DNA of 34,236 nt from Psychromonas sp. MB-3u-54 (GCF_002836415.1 NZ_PJBP01000110.1:1-34236); one strand, 5' to 3'. Numbered from the stretch's first letter, positions 1 through 9,054 are shown. Notes: generated by a model not told the origin, from the letters alone. Numbers and translations are program-made.

Positions 1-134
1 ACGGCGCCCCTTTATTGCCTTTAGCATAATACAAAAAATAGCCCCCCCTTTATTGAGGCAAGAAAATATTGCATCCAGCACACCACCAATCAGATGACCA
101 AGCAAACGTCAGCTTACAACAACTTGAAAAAAAA

Positions 135-1220
135 ATGCAAAACATCATTGCCCCCTCCCCCTTGCAGAAAATTGAACATCCCTTGTTAGATCTTTGGCAG
201 TTAACACTTTTTGTTAAAAGAGATGATCTGATACACCCGGAAATATCCGGGAATAAATGGCGTAAGTTAAAGTACAACTTATTGGAAGCGCGCAGACAAC
301 AAGTTGATCATATTATTAGTTTTGGCGGTGCTTATTCAAACCATATCCATGCGCTTGCTGCTGCAGGGTTTCATTTTGGCTTCAAAACCACGGCCATCAT
401 CCGCGGAGAGAGTTGGTACGCAAATAATCCCACCCTAAAACAAGCCTTAGCCTGGGGAATGGAGTTACAATTTGTGACTCGTCAGGAATATAAACAAAGA
501 GCAGAGTCTGCCTACCTGCAATCTTTACAAAACGACTATCCGCACGCTTTTATTATCCCCGAAGGGGGCAGCAACGAATTTGCCATCCGCGGAGTAATGG
601 AAGCGCTGCAGGAGATTCAGCAACAGGCTAATCACCCTATTGATCATATTATAACTGCCACGGGCAGTGGTGGTACATTAGCGGGACTTATTGCAGGCAT
701 AGCACAAGCGCAGCCACAACCCAAAGTCACGGGTATTACTGTATTAAAAAACGCACACTCTCGTAATCAAAAAATAGTCTCACAATCGCAGCCACAAACC
801 AAAGTCACGGGTATTACTGTATTAAAAAACGCACACTCTCGTAATCAAAAAATAGTCTCACAATCGCAGCCACAACCCCAAGTCACGGGTATTGCAGTAT
901 TAAAAAACGCACACTATCTTAATCAAGAAATAGTCTCACTACTTCAACAAGCCAAGATCAACAAAAATACTAACTGGTGCCTGCAAACAGATTTCCATCA
1001 TGGGGGTTATGCCAAAGTACCGCTTGAATTAAATAGTTTTTGTGAGCAGTTTAGCCTGCAAACGGGCGTTCCCGTTGAGCCAATTTACACCGGCAAAATG
1101 TTTTATGCTTTATTTAAACTTATCGAACAGGGCTATTTTAACAGAGGCGAACATATCGTTGCCCTGCACACCGGCGGTCTGCAAGGCTTAGATGGATTAA
1201 AACAGAAAAAATCCAAATAG
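135..1220 (+). CDS. PLP-dependent D-cysteine desulfhydrase / ACC deaminase family enzyme with internal 26-aa triplication
   Basis: Fold-type II PLP enzyme of the D-cysteine desulfhydrase/1-aminocyclopropane-1-carboxylate deaminase family, a cytoplasmic enzyme expected to break down D-cysteine or a related amino acid; the true substrate cannot be told. Seen: KRDDL near the N terminus, SGNKWRKLK holding the likely Schiff-base lysine, GGAYSNH, the phosphate-binding TGSGGTLAG loop, and a C-terminal HTGGLQG. The open frame reaches back to a TTG at 69 with a weak GAGG at 55-58. I prefer the ATG at 135 because it gives the usual family N terminus, although it has no clear ribosome binding site. The protein is 361 aa, about 52 longer than expected, because a 78-bp segment occurs three times in frame (711-944). 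Function confidence is high at family level only. Confidence 0.85.
   Translation: MQNIIAPSPLQKIEHPLLDLWQLTLFVKRDDLIHPEISGNKWRKLKYNLLEARRQQVDHIISFGGAYSNHIHALAAAGFHFGFKTTAIIRGESWYANNPTLKQALAWGMELQFVTRQEYKQRAESAYLQSLQNDYPHAFIIPEGGSNEFAIRGVMEALQEIQQQANHPIDHIITATGSGGTLAGLIAGIAQAQPQPKVTGITVLKNAHSRNQKIVSQSQPQTKVTGITVLKNAHSRNQKIVSQSQPQPQVTGIAVLKNAHYLNQEIVSLLQQAKINKNTNWCLQTDFHHGGYAKVPLELNSFCEQFSLQTGVPVEPIYTGKMFYALFKLIEQGYFNRGEHIVALHTGGLQGLDGLKQKKSK
711..944 (+). repeat. Three in-frame 78-bp tandem repeats inside the PLP enzyme gene
   Basis: Copies lie at 711-788, 789-866 and 867-944. Copies 1 and 2 differ at one base; copy 3 is more diverged and looks like the ancestral segment. Each encodes 26 residues containing VTGI-VLKNAH and NQ-IVS, which is the strand and helix following the phosphate-binding loop in this family. 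The period is a multiple of three, so the frame is kept. Confidence 0.97.
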
Positions 1221-1609
1221 CCATTTAAATCAGCAGTTGCAGGATTTGTGCCTGTTTTACAATATAATGACTTAATTATTTCTTGCGGTGATACGTATCA
1301 GTCTGAATAATAAAGGATAATATCTTTGGTCGCAGCAGGCTTTTCCCCGGCATTATCAGCAGCCATTTTGAATTAAAATTAATGCGCTACACATGGCCTG
1401 TAATAGACTTCAACTAAATATCGAGGCCGCTGCCGGGGTTATCAAGTAAGTACTTTATGGGGCTTTTATCGGTTATAAATGTAAATTTATCTGTTAACCA
1501 TTAAAAATGTAATTCTACTGATGAGAAATATAAAAATAACAATATAATACGCGTACCAATTAATATGAGCTCACTCCGATCTTAGTATAGTTAAAAATAG
1601 GAAAACCCA
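1221..1609. other. Gene-free intergenic region with a 12-bp palindrome
   Basis: No convincing gene is seen in these 389 bases. A perfect palindrome TGATACGTATCA lies at 1289-1300 and could be an operator. A dispersed inverted pair CCCCGGC/GCCGGGG lies near 1345 and 1432. No clear terminator was found for the upstream gene. Confidence 0.4.
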
Positions 1610-2659
1610 ATGTCACCTGCGAATAACACATTTTCAAATCCCAGCCGAGTATTGCAACGCAATGAATCCCTTTTTACAAACAAGAATATTCTCGTTGCGG
1701 GTAACATTGATGATGAGTATCCGTTACAGTTACAAGCATTAGCCAATTCATCGACATTTTGTTTCAGTGATTATCGTTATTATAGTGCGTTAAAAGACAA
1801 ATTAAAGACATCCGAGGTGCACTTTACCGATAACTATCAGGGTGAAACAAAATTTGACTTGTTACTGATCTTTTTGCCTAAAGCAAAACAGGAAACTTTA
1901 TACTTATTAGCTAATCTCACCCCCCATTTACAACCGGGAGCGAGTATTATTTTAGTAGGCGAAAAAAAATGCGGTATCAAGAGTGCTGACTCATTATTAA
2001 CATCCTATTCAAACAGAATAAATATGATTGATTCAGCTCGTCACTGCAGTATTCTTCATGCTGAATTAGATCAACCGGTCAAAACCTTCACACAATCACA
2101 ATGGATAAAAACTTATCCGTTAAATATCAATAATACTGAGTTGCAGATCTGTTCTTTACCAGGTGTCTTTAGCTATGGAGAATTAGATAAAGGCAGTGAG
2201 TTATTATTACAAAACCTACCCGATAACATGGAAGGCAGAGTGCTTGATTTTGGATGTGGAGCAGGTGTTATTGCCTGTTATATTTTAAAAAAACACCCTG
2301 AGCTTAAAGTTGATCTTGTGGATATTAACGCCTTTGCTTTAGCCAGTGCAAAATTATCATTGCAAAGCAATCAGCTACAAGGTAACGTCTTCCCCTCAAA
2401 TGTTTTTTCAGAAGTCAAAGAAAAATATAACATACTGCTTTCCAACCCGCCTTTCCACTCCGGAAAAAACACCGATTATACTGCTGCGGAAACCTTTATA
2501 AACCAATCAACTAAACACTTGAAGTTAAAAGGAAAATTGTCTATTGTGGCAAATAAGTTCTTGAACTACGAAGGCTTACTTTTTAAGGCTTTTTCAAATC
2601 TAACAATAGATCAGGAAAGCAATAAATTTAAAGTGTTGAGTTGCATCACAAAAACTTGA
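1610..2659 (+). CDS. rsmC: 16S rRNA m2G1207 methyltransferase RsmC
   Basis: S-adenosylmethionine-dependent methyltransferase that modifies G1207 of 16S rRNA in the small ribosomal subunit. Seen: a degenerate N-terminal methyltransferase-like half (VGEKKCGIKSA, then VDSARHC-like IDSARHCS), the linker LPGVFSYGELDKGSELLL, motif I LDFGCGAGV, an acidic strand end DLVDINA, and the catalytic SNPPFHSG. The 349 aa length fits the E. coli family member (about 343). The ATG is preceded by AGGAAAA at suitable spacing. It stands alone, on the same strand as the following glg genes but separated by about 117 bp. Confidence 0.95.
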   Translation: MSPANNTFSNPSRVLQRNESLFTNKNILVAGNIDDEYPLQLQALANSSTFCFSDYRYYSALKDKLKTSEVHFTDNYQGETKFDLLLIFLPKAKQETLYLLANLTPHLQPGASIILVGEKKCGIKSADSLLTSYSNRINMIDSARHCSILHAELDQPVKTFTQSQWIKTYPLNINNTELQICSLPGVFSYGELDKGSELLLQNLPDNMEGRVLDFGCGAGVIACYILKKHPELKVDLVDINAFALASAKLSLQSNQLQGNVFPSNVFSEVKEKYNILLSNPPFHSGKNTDYTAAETFINQSTKHLKLKGKLSIVANKFLNYEGLLFKAFSNLTIDQESNKFKVLSCITKT

Positions 2660-2727
2660 TAAATAACAAAAAACTGCCTTAATCTTCGTATATGATGGAA
2701 GTATGCATTAACCTTGGAAAATTGGCC

Positions 2728-2748
2728 CGTTATGTACTATGCATAACG
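2728..2748. promoter_or_regulatory. Inverted repeat upstream of glgC1
   Basis: CGTTATG (2728-2734) and CATAACG (2742-2748) form a perfect 7-bp inverted repeat with a 7-base spacer, about 28 bases before the glgC1 start codon. It could be an operator or a small hairpin in the 5' leader. No regulator is assigned. Confidence 0.3.
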
Positions 2749-2776
2749 TTCATCTTACTTTTATCTGGAGACTTTT

Positions 2777-4006
2777 ATGGCTGGAATTCTTGCTATGATT
2801 CTTGCAGGAGGAGAAGGCTCTCGCCTTTTCCCTTTAACTCAAACTAGAACAAAACCCGCAGTCCCCTTTGGCGGTAATTATCGTTTAGTCGATTTCGCAC
2901 TGAACAATTTTGTTAATGCCGATTTAATGAAAATCTATGTGTTAACACAATTTAAATCTCAATCATTAAATATTCATTTACGCAAAGCCTGGCGTTTGTC
3001 TGGCATAGGTAAAGCAAACCGTTTTATTGAAGCAATTCCCGCACAGCAACGTGTTAATAAAAACTGGTATTCAGGTACTGCAGACGCAATTTATCAAAAT
3101 GCACGTTTCATAGAAAAAAGCGCTGCAGAGCATGTTTGTATTTTTGGTAGTGACCACATCTATAAAATGGATGTTCAACAAATGGTTGAACATCATCAAC
3201 AAAAAGGTGGTGCCCTCACGGTTTCTGCCATTCGAGTAGAGAAATCACAGTCTTATCATTTTGGTATTATAGAAGTAGATGATGAAGGCCGTATGATAGG
3301 TTTTGCTGAAAAACCTGCCGTTAAAGATGCGAAAACAATCCCCGGTGATCCTGACCATGTATTAGCCTCTATGGGTAACTACATTTTCGAGTCAAAAGTA
3401 TTACTGAAAGAGTTATACGAAGATGCGGCTAATAGCACATCACAACATGACTTCGGTAACGATATCATTCCAAAACTTTACCCTGCCGGCAATGTTTTTG
3501 TTTACCGCTTAAGTGACAACTTTATTCCCGGCGAACCGGCCACTGCTTATTGGCGTGATGTAGGTACTCTCGACTCATACTGGGAAGCACATATGGATAT
3601 GCTGAAACCTGAAGCCCCCTTCTCTCTCTATAATAAAAATTGGCCGTTGCATACTTATCATCCGCCATTGCCACCGGCAACCTTCCGCGATCCAGAAGGT
3701 TCTGAAACTTCTATTGCTCAATCATTGATTGGTGCAGGTTCATTTATAAACGGCGCTAACATAGAAAACTCTATTTTAGGGTTCCGCAGTCATATCTGCC
3801 AAAACGTAGTTATTAAAGATTCAATTTTTCTGGGCAATGCAAAAATAGGTGCGGGCTCGCGCTTAACCAAAGTTATTCTTGATAAAGATATAGAAATTGC
3901 TCCGAATACTATTATCGGAGAAAACTTAGAAGAAGATCGCAAGAACTTCACTGTGTCCGATGAAGGTGTCATCGCTATCGCCAAGGGCAGTAAAATAGGT
4001 TTTTAA
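2777..4006 (+). CDS. glgC: Glucose-1-phosphate adenylyltransferase, copy 1
   Basis: ADP-glucose pyrophosphorylase: glucose-1-phosphate + ATP gives ADP-glucose + PPi, the committed step of bacterial glycogen synthesis. Seen: the nucleotide-binding start GGEGSRLFPLT (11-21) followed by RTKPAVPFGG, then YSGTADAIYQN, the catalytic aspartate in FGSDHIYKMD, the sugar-phosphate lysine in GFAEKP, WRDVGT, and a C-terminal left-handed beta-helix of hexapeptide character. Length 409 aa is normal. ATCTGGAG precedes the ATG. It lies 70 bp ahead of a close paralogue, and both keep the catalytic motifs, so they could form a mixed tetramer or differ in allosteric control; that is inference. Confidence 0.95.
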   Translation: MAGILAMILAGGEGSRLFPLTQTRTKPAVPFGGNYRLVDFALNNFVNADLMKIYVLTQFKSQSLNIHLRKAWRLSGIGKANRFIEAIPAQQRVNKNWYSGTADAIYQNARFIEKSAAEHVCIFGSDHIYKMDVQQMVEHHQQKGGALTVSAIRVEKSQSYHFGIIEVDDEGRMIGFAEKPAVKDAKTIPGDPDHVLASMGNYIFESKVLLKELYEDAANSTSQHDFGNDIIPKLYPAGNVFVYRLSDNFIPGEPATAYWRDVGTLDSYWEAHMDMLKPEAPFSLYNKNWPLHTYHPPLPPATFRDPEGSETSIAQSLIGAGSFINGANIENSILGFRSHICQNVVIKDSIFLGNAKIGAGSRLTKVILDKDIEIAPNTIIGENLEEDRKNFTVSDEGVIAIAKGSKIGF

Positions 4007-4076
4007 TGACACTTTTCAGTGGGTGATGAAATCGTTACCCTGATCAATTTTTATTCTAAATAAATAGGTTTCTAAG

Positions 4077-5300
4077 ATGGCAAAAGTTCTCTCAATGATT
4101 TTAGCGGGGGGTGAAGGTTCTCGCCTTTATCCATTAACCCAATCTCGCACTAAACCTTCTGTGCCCTTTGGTGGTAGTTATCGGTTAGTGGATTTTGCAC
4201 TCAACAATTTTGTAAATTCAGACTTATTACGCATTTACGTGTTAACCCAATTTAAATCCCAATCACTCAACCAACATCTGAGAAAAGCATGGGAACTCAA
4301 TAATATTACCGATACCTTTATTGATGCGATTCCAGCACAAATGCGCAAGGGTAAACATTGGTATTCAGGTACAGCCGATGCTATTTATCAAAATCTCCAA
4401 TTTATTGAATCCGATGAAGCTGAACTCGTCTGTATTTTTGGCAGTGACCATATCTATAAAATGGATATCCGTCAAAAAATAGCATACCACCAGGAAAAAG
4501 AGGCGGTGCTGACGGTATCTGCAATCAGACTGCCTAAAGAGCAAGCTTACCACTTTGGTATTATTGAAGTTGATGCCGAGGGTCGCATGATAGGTTTTGA
4601 TGAAAAACCTGCCGTTGAAGATGCTAAAACTATTCCTGGCGATCCGGATCATGTATTAGCCTCTATGGGTAACTATGTTTTTGATTCTAAAGCATTACAA
4701 GCAGAGTTAATCCGCGATGCAGCAGTCGAAGATTCAATCCATGATTTTGGTAAAGACATCATTCCCCATCTCTACCCGCAGGGTAAAGTATTTGTTTACG
4801 ATTTTACAACCAATACTATTCCCGGTGAAGATCACAATGCCTACTGGCGTGATGTAGGTACAATTGAGTCCTATTGGGAAGCCAATATGGATTTAATTCA
4901 ATCAACACCTGCTATGTCGTTATATAACCGCAAATGGCCGATGCATACCTACTACCCTGCTCTGCCGCCCGCTAATTTTAGAAATGGTGAAACATCGGTT
5001 TGTCATATCAGAAAATGTCTTATTTCAGATGGTTGTTTGATTACCGGGGCATTAATTAAAAAATCTGTTTTAGGATTTAAATGTATTGTCGGCAATGACA
5101 CTGAAATTCATGAATCAGTACTGCTTGGTGAATCAACAATAGGTCGAAACTGTACTATCCATAAAACCATCGTCGATAAAGACGTACATATTGCAGATAA
5201 TGTGCAGATAGGTGTTAATTTAGAGGAAGACAAGAGGCGCTTTACCGTCTCCGAGGAAGGCATTGTTGTTATTCCTAAAGGCGCAAGAATCGGCTTTTAA
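4077..5300 (+). CDS. glgC: Glucose-1-phosphate adenylyltransferase, copy 2
   Basis: Second ADP-glucose pyrophosphorylase, 407 aa and clearly paralogous to the gene just upstream. Seen: GGEGSRLYPLT, RTKPSVPFGG, YSGTADAIYQN, FGSDHIYKMD, GFDEKP, WRDVGT and a C-terminal beta-helix ending in KGARIGF, which matches the KGSKIGF end of copy 1. All catalytic motifs are present, so neither copy is visibly an inactive regulatory subunit. The largest differences lie in the C-terminal domain and in the surface segment after RKAW. It is followed by an intrinsic terminator before glgA, so the two glgC genes form their own transcription unit. Confidence 0.95.
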   Translation: MAKVLSMILAGGEGSRLYPLTQSRTKPSVPFGGSYRLVDFALNNFVNSDLLRIYVLTQFKSQSLNQHLRKAWELNNITDTFIDAIPAQMRKGKHWYSGTADAIYQNLQFIESDEAELVCIFGSDHIYKMDIRQKIAYHQEKEAVLTVSAIRLPKEQAYHFGIIEVDAEGRMIGFDEKPAVEDAKTIPGDPDHVLASMGNYVFDSKALQAELIRDAAVEDSIHDFGKDIIPHLYPQGKVFVYDFTTNTIPGEDHNAYWRDVGTIESYWEANMDLIQSTPAMSLYNRKWPMHTYYPALPPANFRNGETSVCHIRKCLISDGCLITGALIKKSVLGFKCIVGNDTEIHESVLLGESTIGRNCTIHKTIVDKDVHIADNVQIGVNLEEDKRRFTVSEEGIVVIPKGARIGF

Positions 5301-5342
5301 CTGTCCAGAAAGCCTAGTGAAAACTAAATAAGCATATACCCG

Positions 5343-5372
5343 GAAGCCACATTTAATGTGGCTTCTTGCTTC
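5343..5372 (+). terminator. Intrinsic terminator after glgC copy 2
   Basis: A 10-bp perfect stem, GAAGCCACAT (5343-5352) with ATGTGGCTTC (5356-5365) and a 3-base loop, is followed by a T-rich tract. It separates the glgC pair from glgA. Confidence 0.8.
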
Positions 5373-5490
5373 TTCGCCGTCTGATTTATATAAGCATAAA
5401 TCGCCACATAAAAATAGAGCATTTAATTGAGCAATAATAGGCTATTGTTAATCTAAAAGGTCATGGCAAAACTGCCGAAGGAGTTCTCCA

Positions 5491-6957
5491 TTGGACAAAA
5501 AATTAAAAATTCTTTTTATCTCATCAGAAGTTGAAGGATTCTCAAAAACGGGCGGATTAGCTGATGTTGCCAAGTCATTACCCATTGAATTACGTAATCT
5601 GGGCCACGAAGTTAAAATTATTACGCCATTTTATCGTGCTATTAATCACAGTGAAGATGCTGAGCAGCTTTTTAATTTAGTACTCAAAACAGACTATTCC
5701 AGGCCCGATATTCATTTTCAAGTACATCAGCTGGATTTAGATGGGATTCCTGTTTTAACCATTGATAATGCGCATTATTTTGACCGTGACGGATTGTACG
5801 GGGAAGATAATCGCGCTTATCAGGATAATGGTGAACGTTTTGCCTTTTTATCTTTGGCAGCCATAAAAGCGTGTGATGCGATGGATTTTACGCCGGATAT
5901 TATCCACTGTAATGATTGGCACACCGGCTTAGTTCCCTACCTTCTGAAAACCCGCTATGCGAATAATGCCCGTTTTACCAACACTAAAACCGTATTCACC
6001 ACGCATAATGCATGTTATCAGGGGATTTTTGACAAATCTCAATTAAATATTATTCCCGAAGTGGGTTCATGCATGGATGATCGTGTTCTGGAAAATTACA
6101 GCTATATCAACTACCTGAAAGTAGGATTAACTTACAGCGATAAAATCAACACAGTCAGTCCCAACTATGCAAGCGAGCTGCTTACTCCACTGGGTTCGCA
6201 TGGTATGTCAGAACTTTTTATCAGGCGTATTAATGACTTTGAAGGCATTTTAAATGGGTGTGATTACAACGACTGGAACCCTGAAACAGATCCCTATATT
6301 CCGGTAAATTTCAGCTCGACGGATATCAGCGGTAAAGAAATTTGTAAACATGCCCTGCAAAAAGAGGTTGGCCTGCCGAACAGCGAGAATCCGATTTTTG
6401 GCATGGTCTGTCGCATAACGGATCAGAAAGGCTTTGGTCTGATTCTGCCTATGTTAGAGCGTTTTCTTAAGCATAATGTGCAAATCGTGATCGTTGGATC
6501 CGGCGATCCTTCCTTCACCGGACAACTCAACGCCATTGCGGCTCACTTTCCTGATAAGTTTAAGTTTATAAATATTTACAGTAATAAACTGGCACATATG
6601 GTTGAAGCGGGCGCAGATTTCTTTTTAATGCCATCAATCTTTGAACCCTGCGGTTTAAACCAATTGTATAGTTTAGCTTACGGTACACTGCCCATTGTCC
6701 GCGCAGTGGGTGGATTAAAAGATACGGTATTGGATTATGATCAGGATCCGGACAGTGCCAATGGTTTTGTGTTCTTTGATCCGAATCCGAATCAACTGCT
6801 TCATATACTGCGGCGGGCATTATTACTCTATATTGAGCATCCGGAAGAGATGTTACGTTTGAAAACAAAAGCAATGCAATCCCACTTCTACTGGTCTGAT
6901 GCCGCTAAACATTATGAGCATTTATATTACAATGCGCTTAAAAAGCCATATTTCTGA
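5491..6957 (+). CDS. glgA: Glycogen synthase (ADP-glucose)
   Basis: GT5-family glycogen synthase that transfers glucose from ADP-glucose to the non-reducing end of alpha-1,4-glucan. Seen: the ADP-glucose loop SKTGGLADVAKSLP near residue 18, DWHTGLVPYLL, THNACYQG, and the GT-B C-terminal IFEPCGLNQLYSLAYG with VGGLKDTV. The start is TTG, supported by AAGGAG at 5478-5483 with 7-base spacing. Length 488 aa is normal. It is separated from the glgC pair by a terminator and ends in a strong terminator, so it is probably transcribed alone. No branching enzyme or phosphorylase gene is in the window. Confidence 0.96.
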   Translation: MDKKLKILFISSEVEGFSKTGGLADVAKSLPIELRNLGHEVKIITPFYRAINHSEDAEQLFNLVLKTDYSRPDIHFQVHQLDLDGIPVLTIDNAHYFDRDGLYGEDNRAYQDNGERFAFLSLAAIKACDAMDFTPDIIHCNDWHTGLVPYLLKTRYANNARFTNTKTVFTTHNACYQGIFDKSQLNIIPEVGSCMDDRVLENYSYINYLKVGLTYSDKINTVSPNYASELLTPLGSHGMSELFIRRINDFEGILNGCDYNDWNPETDPYIPVNFSSTDISGKEICKHALQKEVGLPNSENPIFGMVCRITDQKGFGLILPMLERFLKHNVQIVIVGSGDPSFTGQLNAIAAHFPDKFKFINIYSNKLAHMVEAGADFFLMPSIFEPCGLNQLYSLAYGTLPIVRAVGGLKDTVLDYDQDPDSANGFVFFDPNPNQLLHILRRALLLYIEHPEEMLRLKTKAMQSHFYWSDAAKHYEHLYYNALKKPYF

Positions 6958-6973
6958 TCACCAACGCCTCCAG

Positions 6974-7017
6974 ATAAGTAAAAAGCCAATTTTATTTAAA
7001 ATTGGCTTTTTACTTAT
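6974..7017. terminator. Strong terminator after glgA
   Basis: Perfect 21-bp inverted repeat (6974-6994 with 6997-7017) containing AAAAAGCCAA/TTGGCTTTTT. The stem ends carry A and T runs, so it can act in both directions. Confidence 0.92.
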
Positions 7018-7159
7018 TCTTTCGCTGATCGATCCTGTTCAAAGTGCTTTACTCTCAAGCACAGTGGAGGTTATTTAAGTAAATAACTTCCATTACCTGT
7101 TTAGTAAATCTGTCCTATTGTTTAACTTTTTTGCTTTTTTTATCAATTATGAACACTAT

Positions 7160-7179
7160 TATAATCTTTGCTTTATAAT
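7160..7179 (+). promoter_or_regulatory. Candidate -10 elements upstream of srmB
   Basis: Two TATAAT hexamers, at 7160-7165 and 7174-7179, lie 35-50 bases before the chosen srmB start. No good -35 partner was found. The TTG at 7168 that would extend the frame lies within these elements, which argues against using it as the start. Confidence 0.35.
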
Positions 7180-7212
7180 GCCCATTATTATCTATCGGAA
7201 CTGGAAACACGC

Positions 7213-8574
7213 ATGTCTTTTGAAGCGCTTGAGCTCGACCAACATTTATTAAACGCCATTGCTAAAATGGGGCATACTCGCCCAACAAGCATTCAAACCT
7301 TAGCTATCCCGCACGCGATGGATGAACGTGACATTATGGCAAGTGCACCCACCGGCACCGGCAAAACATTGGCGTTTTTACTGCCCGCAGTGCAGCGTTT
7401 GATTGATTTCCCGCGTCGAAAAGGCGGCTCTGCCCGAATTTTAATATTAACACCCACACGCGAACTGGCAGTGCAAATTAGCGGTGTGGCTTCTGCGCTT
7501 GTTGAAGGGACTGCACTGGTTGTCGGTAATATCATCGGTGGCGTTTCCTATCAGGAACAGGAAGAAGTTATTACTGATAATGTTGATATAGTGATCGCCA
7601 CGCCGGGTCGTTTAATGGAATATATCGATTCCGAAGCCTTTGATTGTCGGGAAGTCGAAACCCTTATTCTTGATGAAGCTGACCGTATGTTAGATATGGG
7701 CTTTATCCAAGCGATGGACAGGATTGTAGGTGAAACGCGCTGGCGCAAACACACCGCCCTTTTCTCAGCAACACTCGAAGGTAAAGGTCTGCGTGAATTC
7801 TGTCGTGAGGTATTAACAAATCCTGCGCAATTAACGGCTGAAGTTTCGCGTCGTGAAAGTGGCAAGATTTTGCAATGGGTCCATCTTGCGGACAGCCCTG
7901 AGCATAAACTGCAGTTACTAGCCGCTATTTTACAACAACCCGTAAAAGAAGAAGAACAGCAACAAAAAGTAATAGTGTTTGTAAAAACACGCGAGCGTTT
8001 AACAGAACTGGTCGCACAACTTGCAGAGTTACAAATACCTTGTACCTATCTCCGTGGAGAAATGGATCAAGAAAAACGCAACCTGGCTTTAAACCAATTT
8101 AGAGCGGGTAACATTAATATTCTAATTGCAACAGATGTAGCAGCCCGTGGTATTGATGTGCCTGATATCACCCATGTTATTAACTATGATATGCCGCGTA
8201 GTGCCGATATTTATGTGCATCGCATTGGCCGTACAGCGCGTGGCGGCAAAAAAGGTATCGCGATTTCATTAATTGAAGCGCATGATGTTGATATGCTTGC
8301 AAAAGTTGAGCGTTACACAGACCAGATAATAAAACGCCGCGTGATCAAAACCCTGCGCCCGACGCATAAAGAAGCACAACTTAGCCAGCGTAAAGCAAAA
8401 AACAAAGTAAATAAAAAGAGTAAAAATCGCGAAGAAGAATTGAAGAAAGAACAAAAAGCCAAGCGCCTTAAGAAAAAAGAAGATATGGGTAAACAGCGCC
8501 ATCGTAAAGTAAAAGCGAAAGGTAAACCAAGCTGGGCTGGAAAAGGTAAAACAGAAAACACAACTGAAGAATAG
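7213..8574 (+). CDS. srmB: ATP-dependent RNA helicase SrmB
   Basis: DEAD-box helicase acting early in large ribosomal subunit assembly. Seen in order: SIQ (Q motif), Walker A SAPTGTGKT, PTRELA, ATPGR, DEAD within LILDEADRMLDMGF, SAT (FSATLEG), then ATDVAARGIDVPD and HRIGRTARGG. GETRWRKHTALFSATLEG matches the SrmB subfamily closely. A lysine-rich basic tail follows from about residue 400. The frame extends upstream to a TTG at 7168, but the ATG at 7213 (MSFEALEL) is preceded by GGAA and matches family starts, giving 453 aa. The gene runs directly into a large tandem repeat array. Confidence 0.95.
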   Translation: MSFEALELDQHLLNAIAKMGHTRPTSIQTLAIPHAMDERDIMASAPTGTGKTLAFLLPAVQRLIDFPRRKGGSARILILTPTRELAVQISGVASALVEGTALVVGNIIGGVSYQEQEEVITDNVDIVIATPGRLMEYIDSEAFDCREVETLILDEADRMLDMGFIQAMDRIVGETRWRKHTALFSATLEGKGLREFCREVLTNPAQLTAEVSRRESGKILQWVHLADSPEHKLQLLAAILQQPVKEEEQQQKVIVFVKTRERLTELVAQLAELQIPCTYLRGEMDQEKRNLALNQFRAGNINILIATDVAARGIDVPDITHVINYDMPRSADIYVHRIGRTARGGKKGIAISLIEAHDVDMLAKVERYTDQIIKRRVIKTLRPTHKEAQLSQRKAKNKVNKKSKNREEELKKEQKAKRLKKKEDMGKQRHRKVKAKGKPSWAGKGKTENTTEE

Positions 8575-8608
8575 AGACTAGCAGCAAGCTTTAAGGCTTT
8601 AGGGCTTC

Positions 8609-9002
8609 GAGCTTCGAGCTTTCGAGCTTTCGAGCTTCGAGCTTCGAGCTTCGAGCTTCGAGCTTTCGAGCTTCGAGCTTTCGAGCTTTCGAGCTTCGAG
8701 CTGCGAGCTGCGAGCTGCGAGCTGCGAGCTGCGAGCTTCGAGCTTTCGAGCTTCGAGCTTCGAGCTTTCGAGCTTTCGAGCTTCGAGCTTCGAGCTTCGA
8801 GCTTCGAGCTTCGAGCTTTCGAGCTTCGAGCTTCGAGCTTTCGAGCTTCGAGCTTTCGAGCTTTCGAGCTTCGAGCTGCGAGCTGCGAGCTGCGAGCTGC
8901 GAGCTTCGAGCTTCGAGCTTTCGAGCTTCGAGCTTCGAGCTTTCGAGCTTTCGAGCTTCGAGCTTCGAGCTTTCGAGCTGCGAGTGCCGAGCTGCGAGTG
9001 CC
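8609..9002. repeat. Tandem array of 7/8-bp units (GAGCTTC, GAGCTTTC, GAGCTGC)
   Basis: About 394 bp made almost wholly of three related units: A = GAGCTTC, B = GAGCTTTC, G = GAGCTGC. The order is not random: blocks of G (five at 8698-8732, four at 8873-8900) recur about 175 bp apart. Each is preceded by B-A-B-B-A and followed by A(A)-B-A-A-B-B, so there is a higher-order repeat. The array ends in GAGTGCC variants. It fills the space between the convergent srmB and yaaA genes and has no coding potential I credit. Confidence 0.97.
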
Positions 9003-9029
9003 GAGCTCGTGGCTCCTGACTCGCAGCTC
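8975..9029. other. Imperfect hairpin at the edge of the repeat array
   Basis: GAGCTGCGAG (8975-8984 and again 8989-8998) can pair with CTCGCAGCTC at 9020-9029. There is no T tract, so it is not a classical terminator. It may still block or slow converging transcripts of srmB and yaaA. Confidence 0.4.
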
Positions 9030-9054
9030 CTAGCTCGCCACTCGCTGCTGATAT

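Noticed and set aside
8269-8561. Minus-strand frames opposite the srmB tail
   Set aside because: Produced by the lysine-rich coding sequence read in antisense (Phe/Leu-rich); no start signals.
8609-9002. CRISPR array
   Set aside because: There are no unique spacers; the units are 7-8 bp and directly adjacent, with no cas genes nearby.
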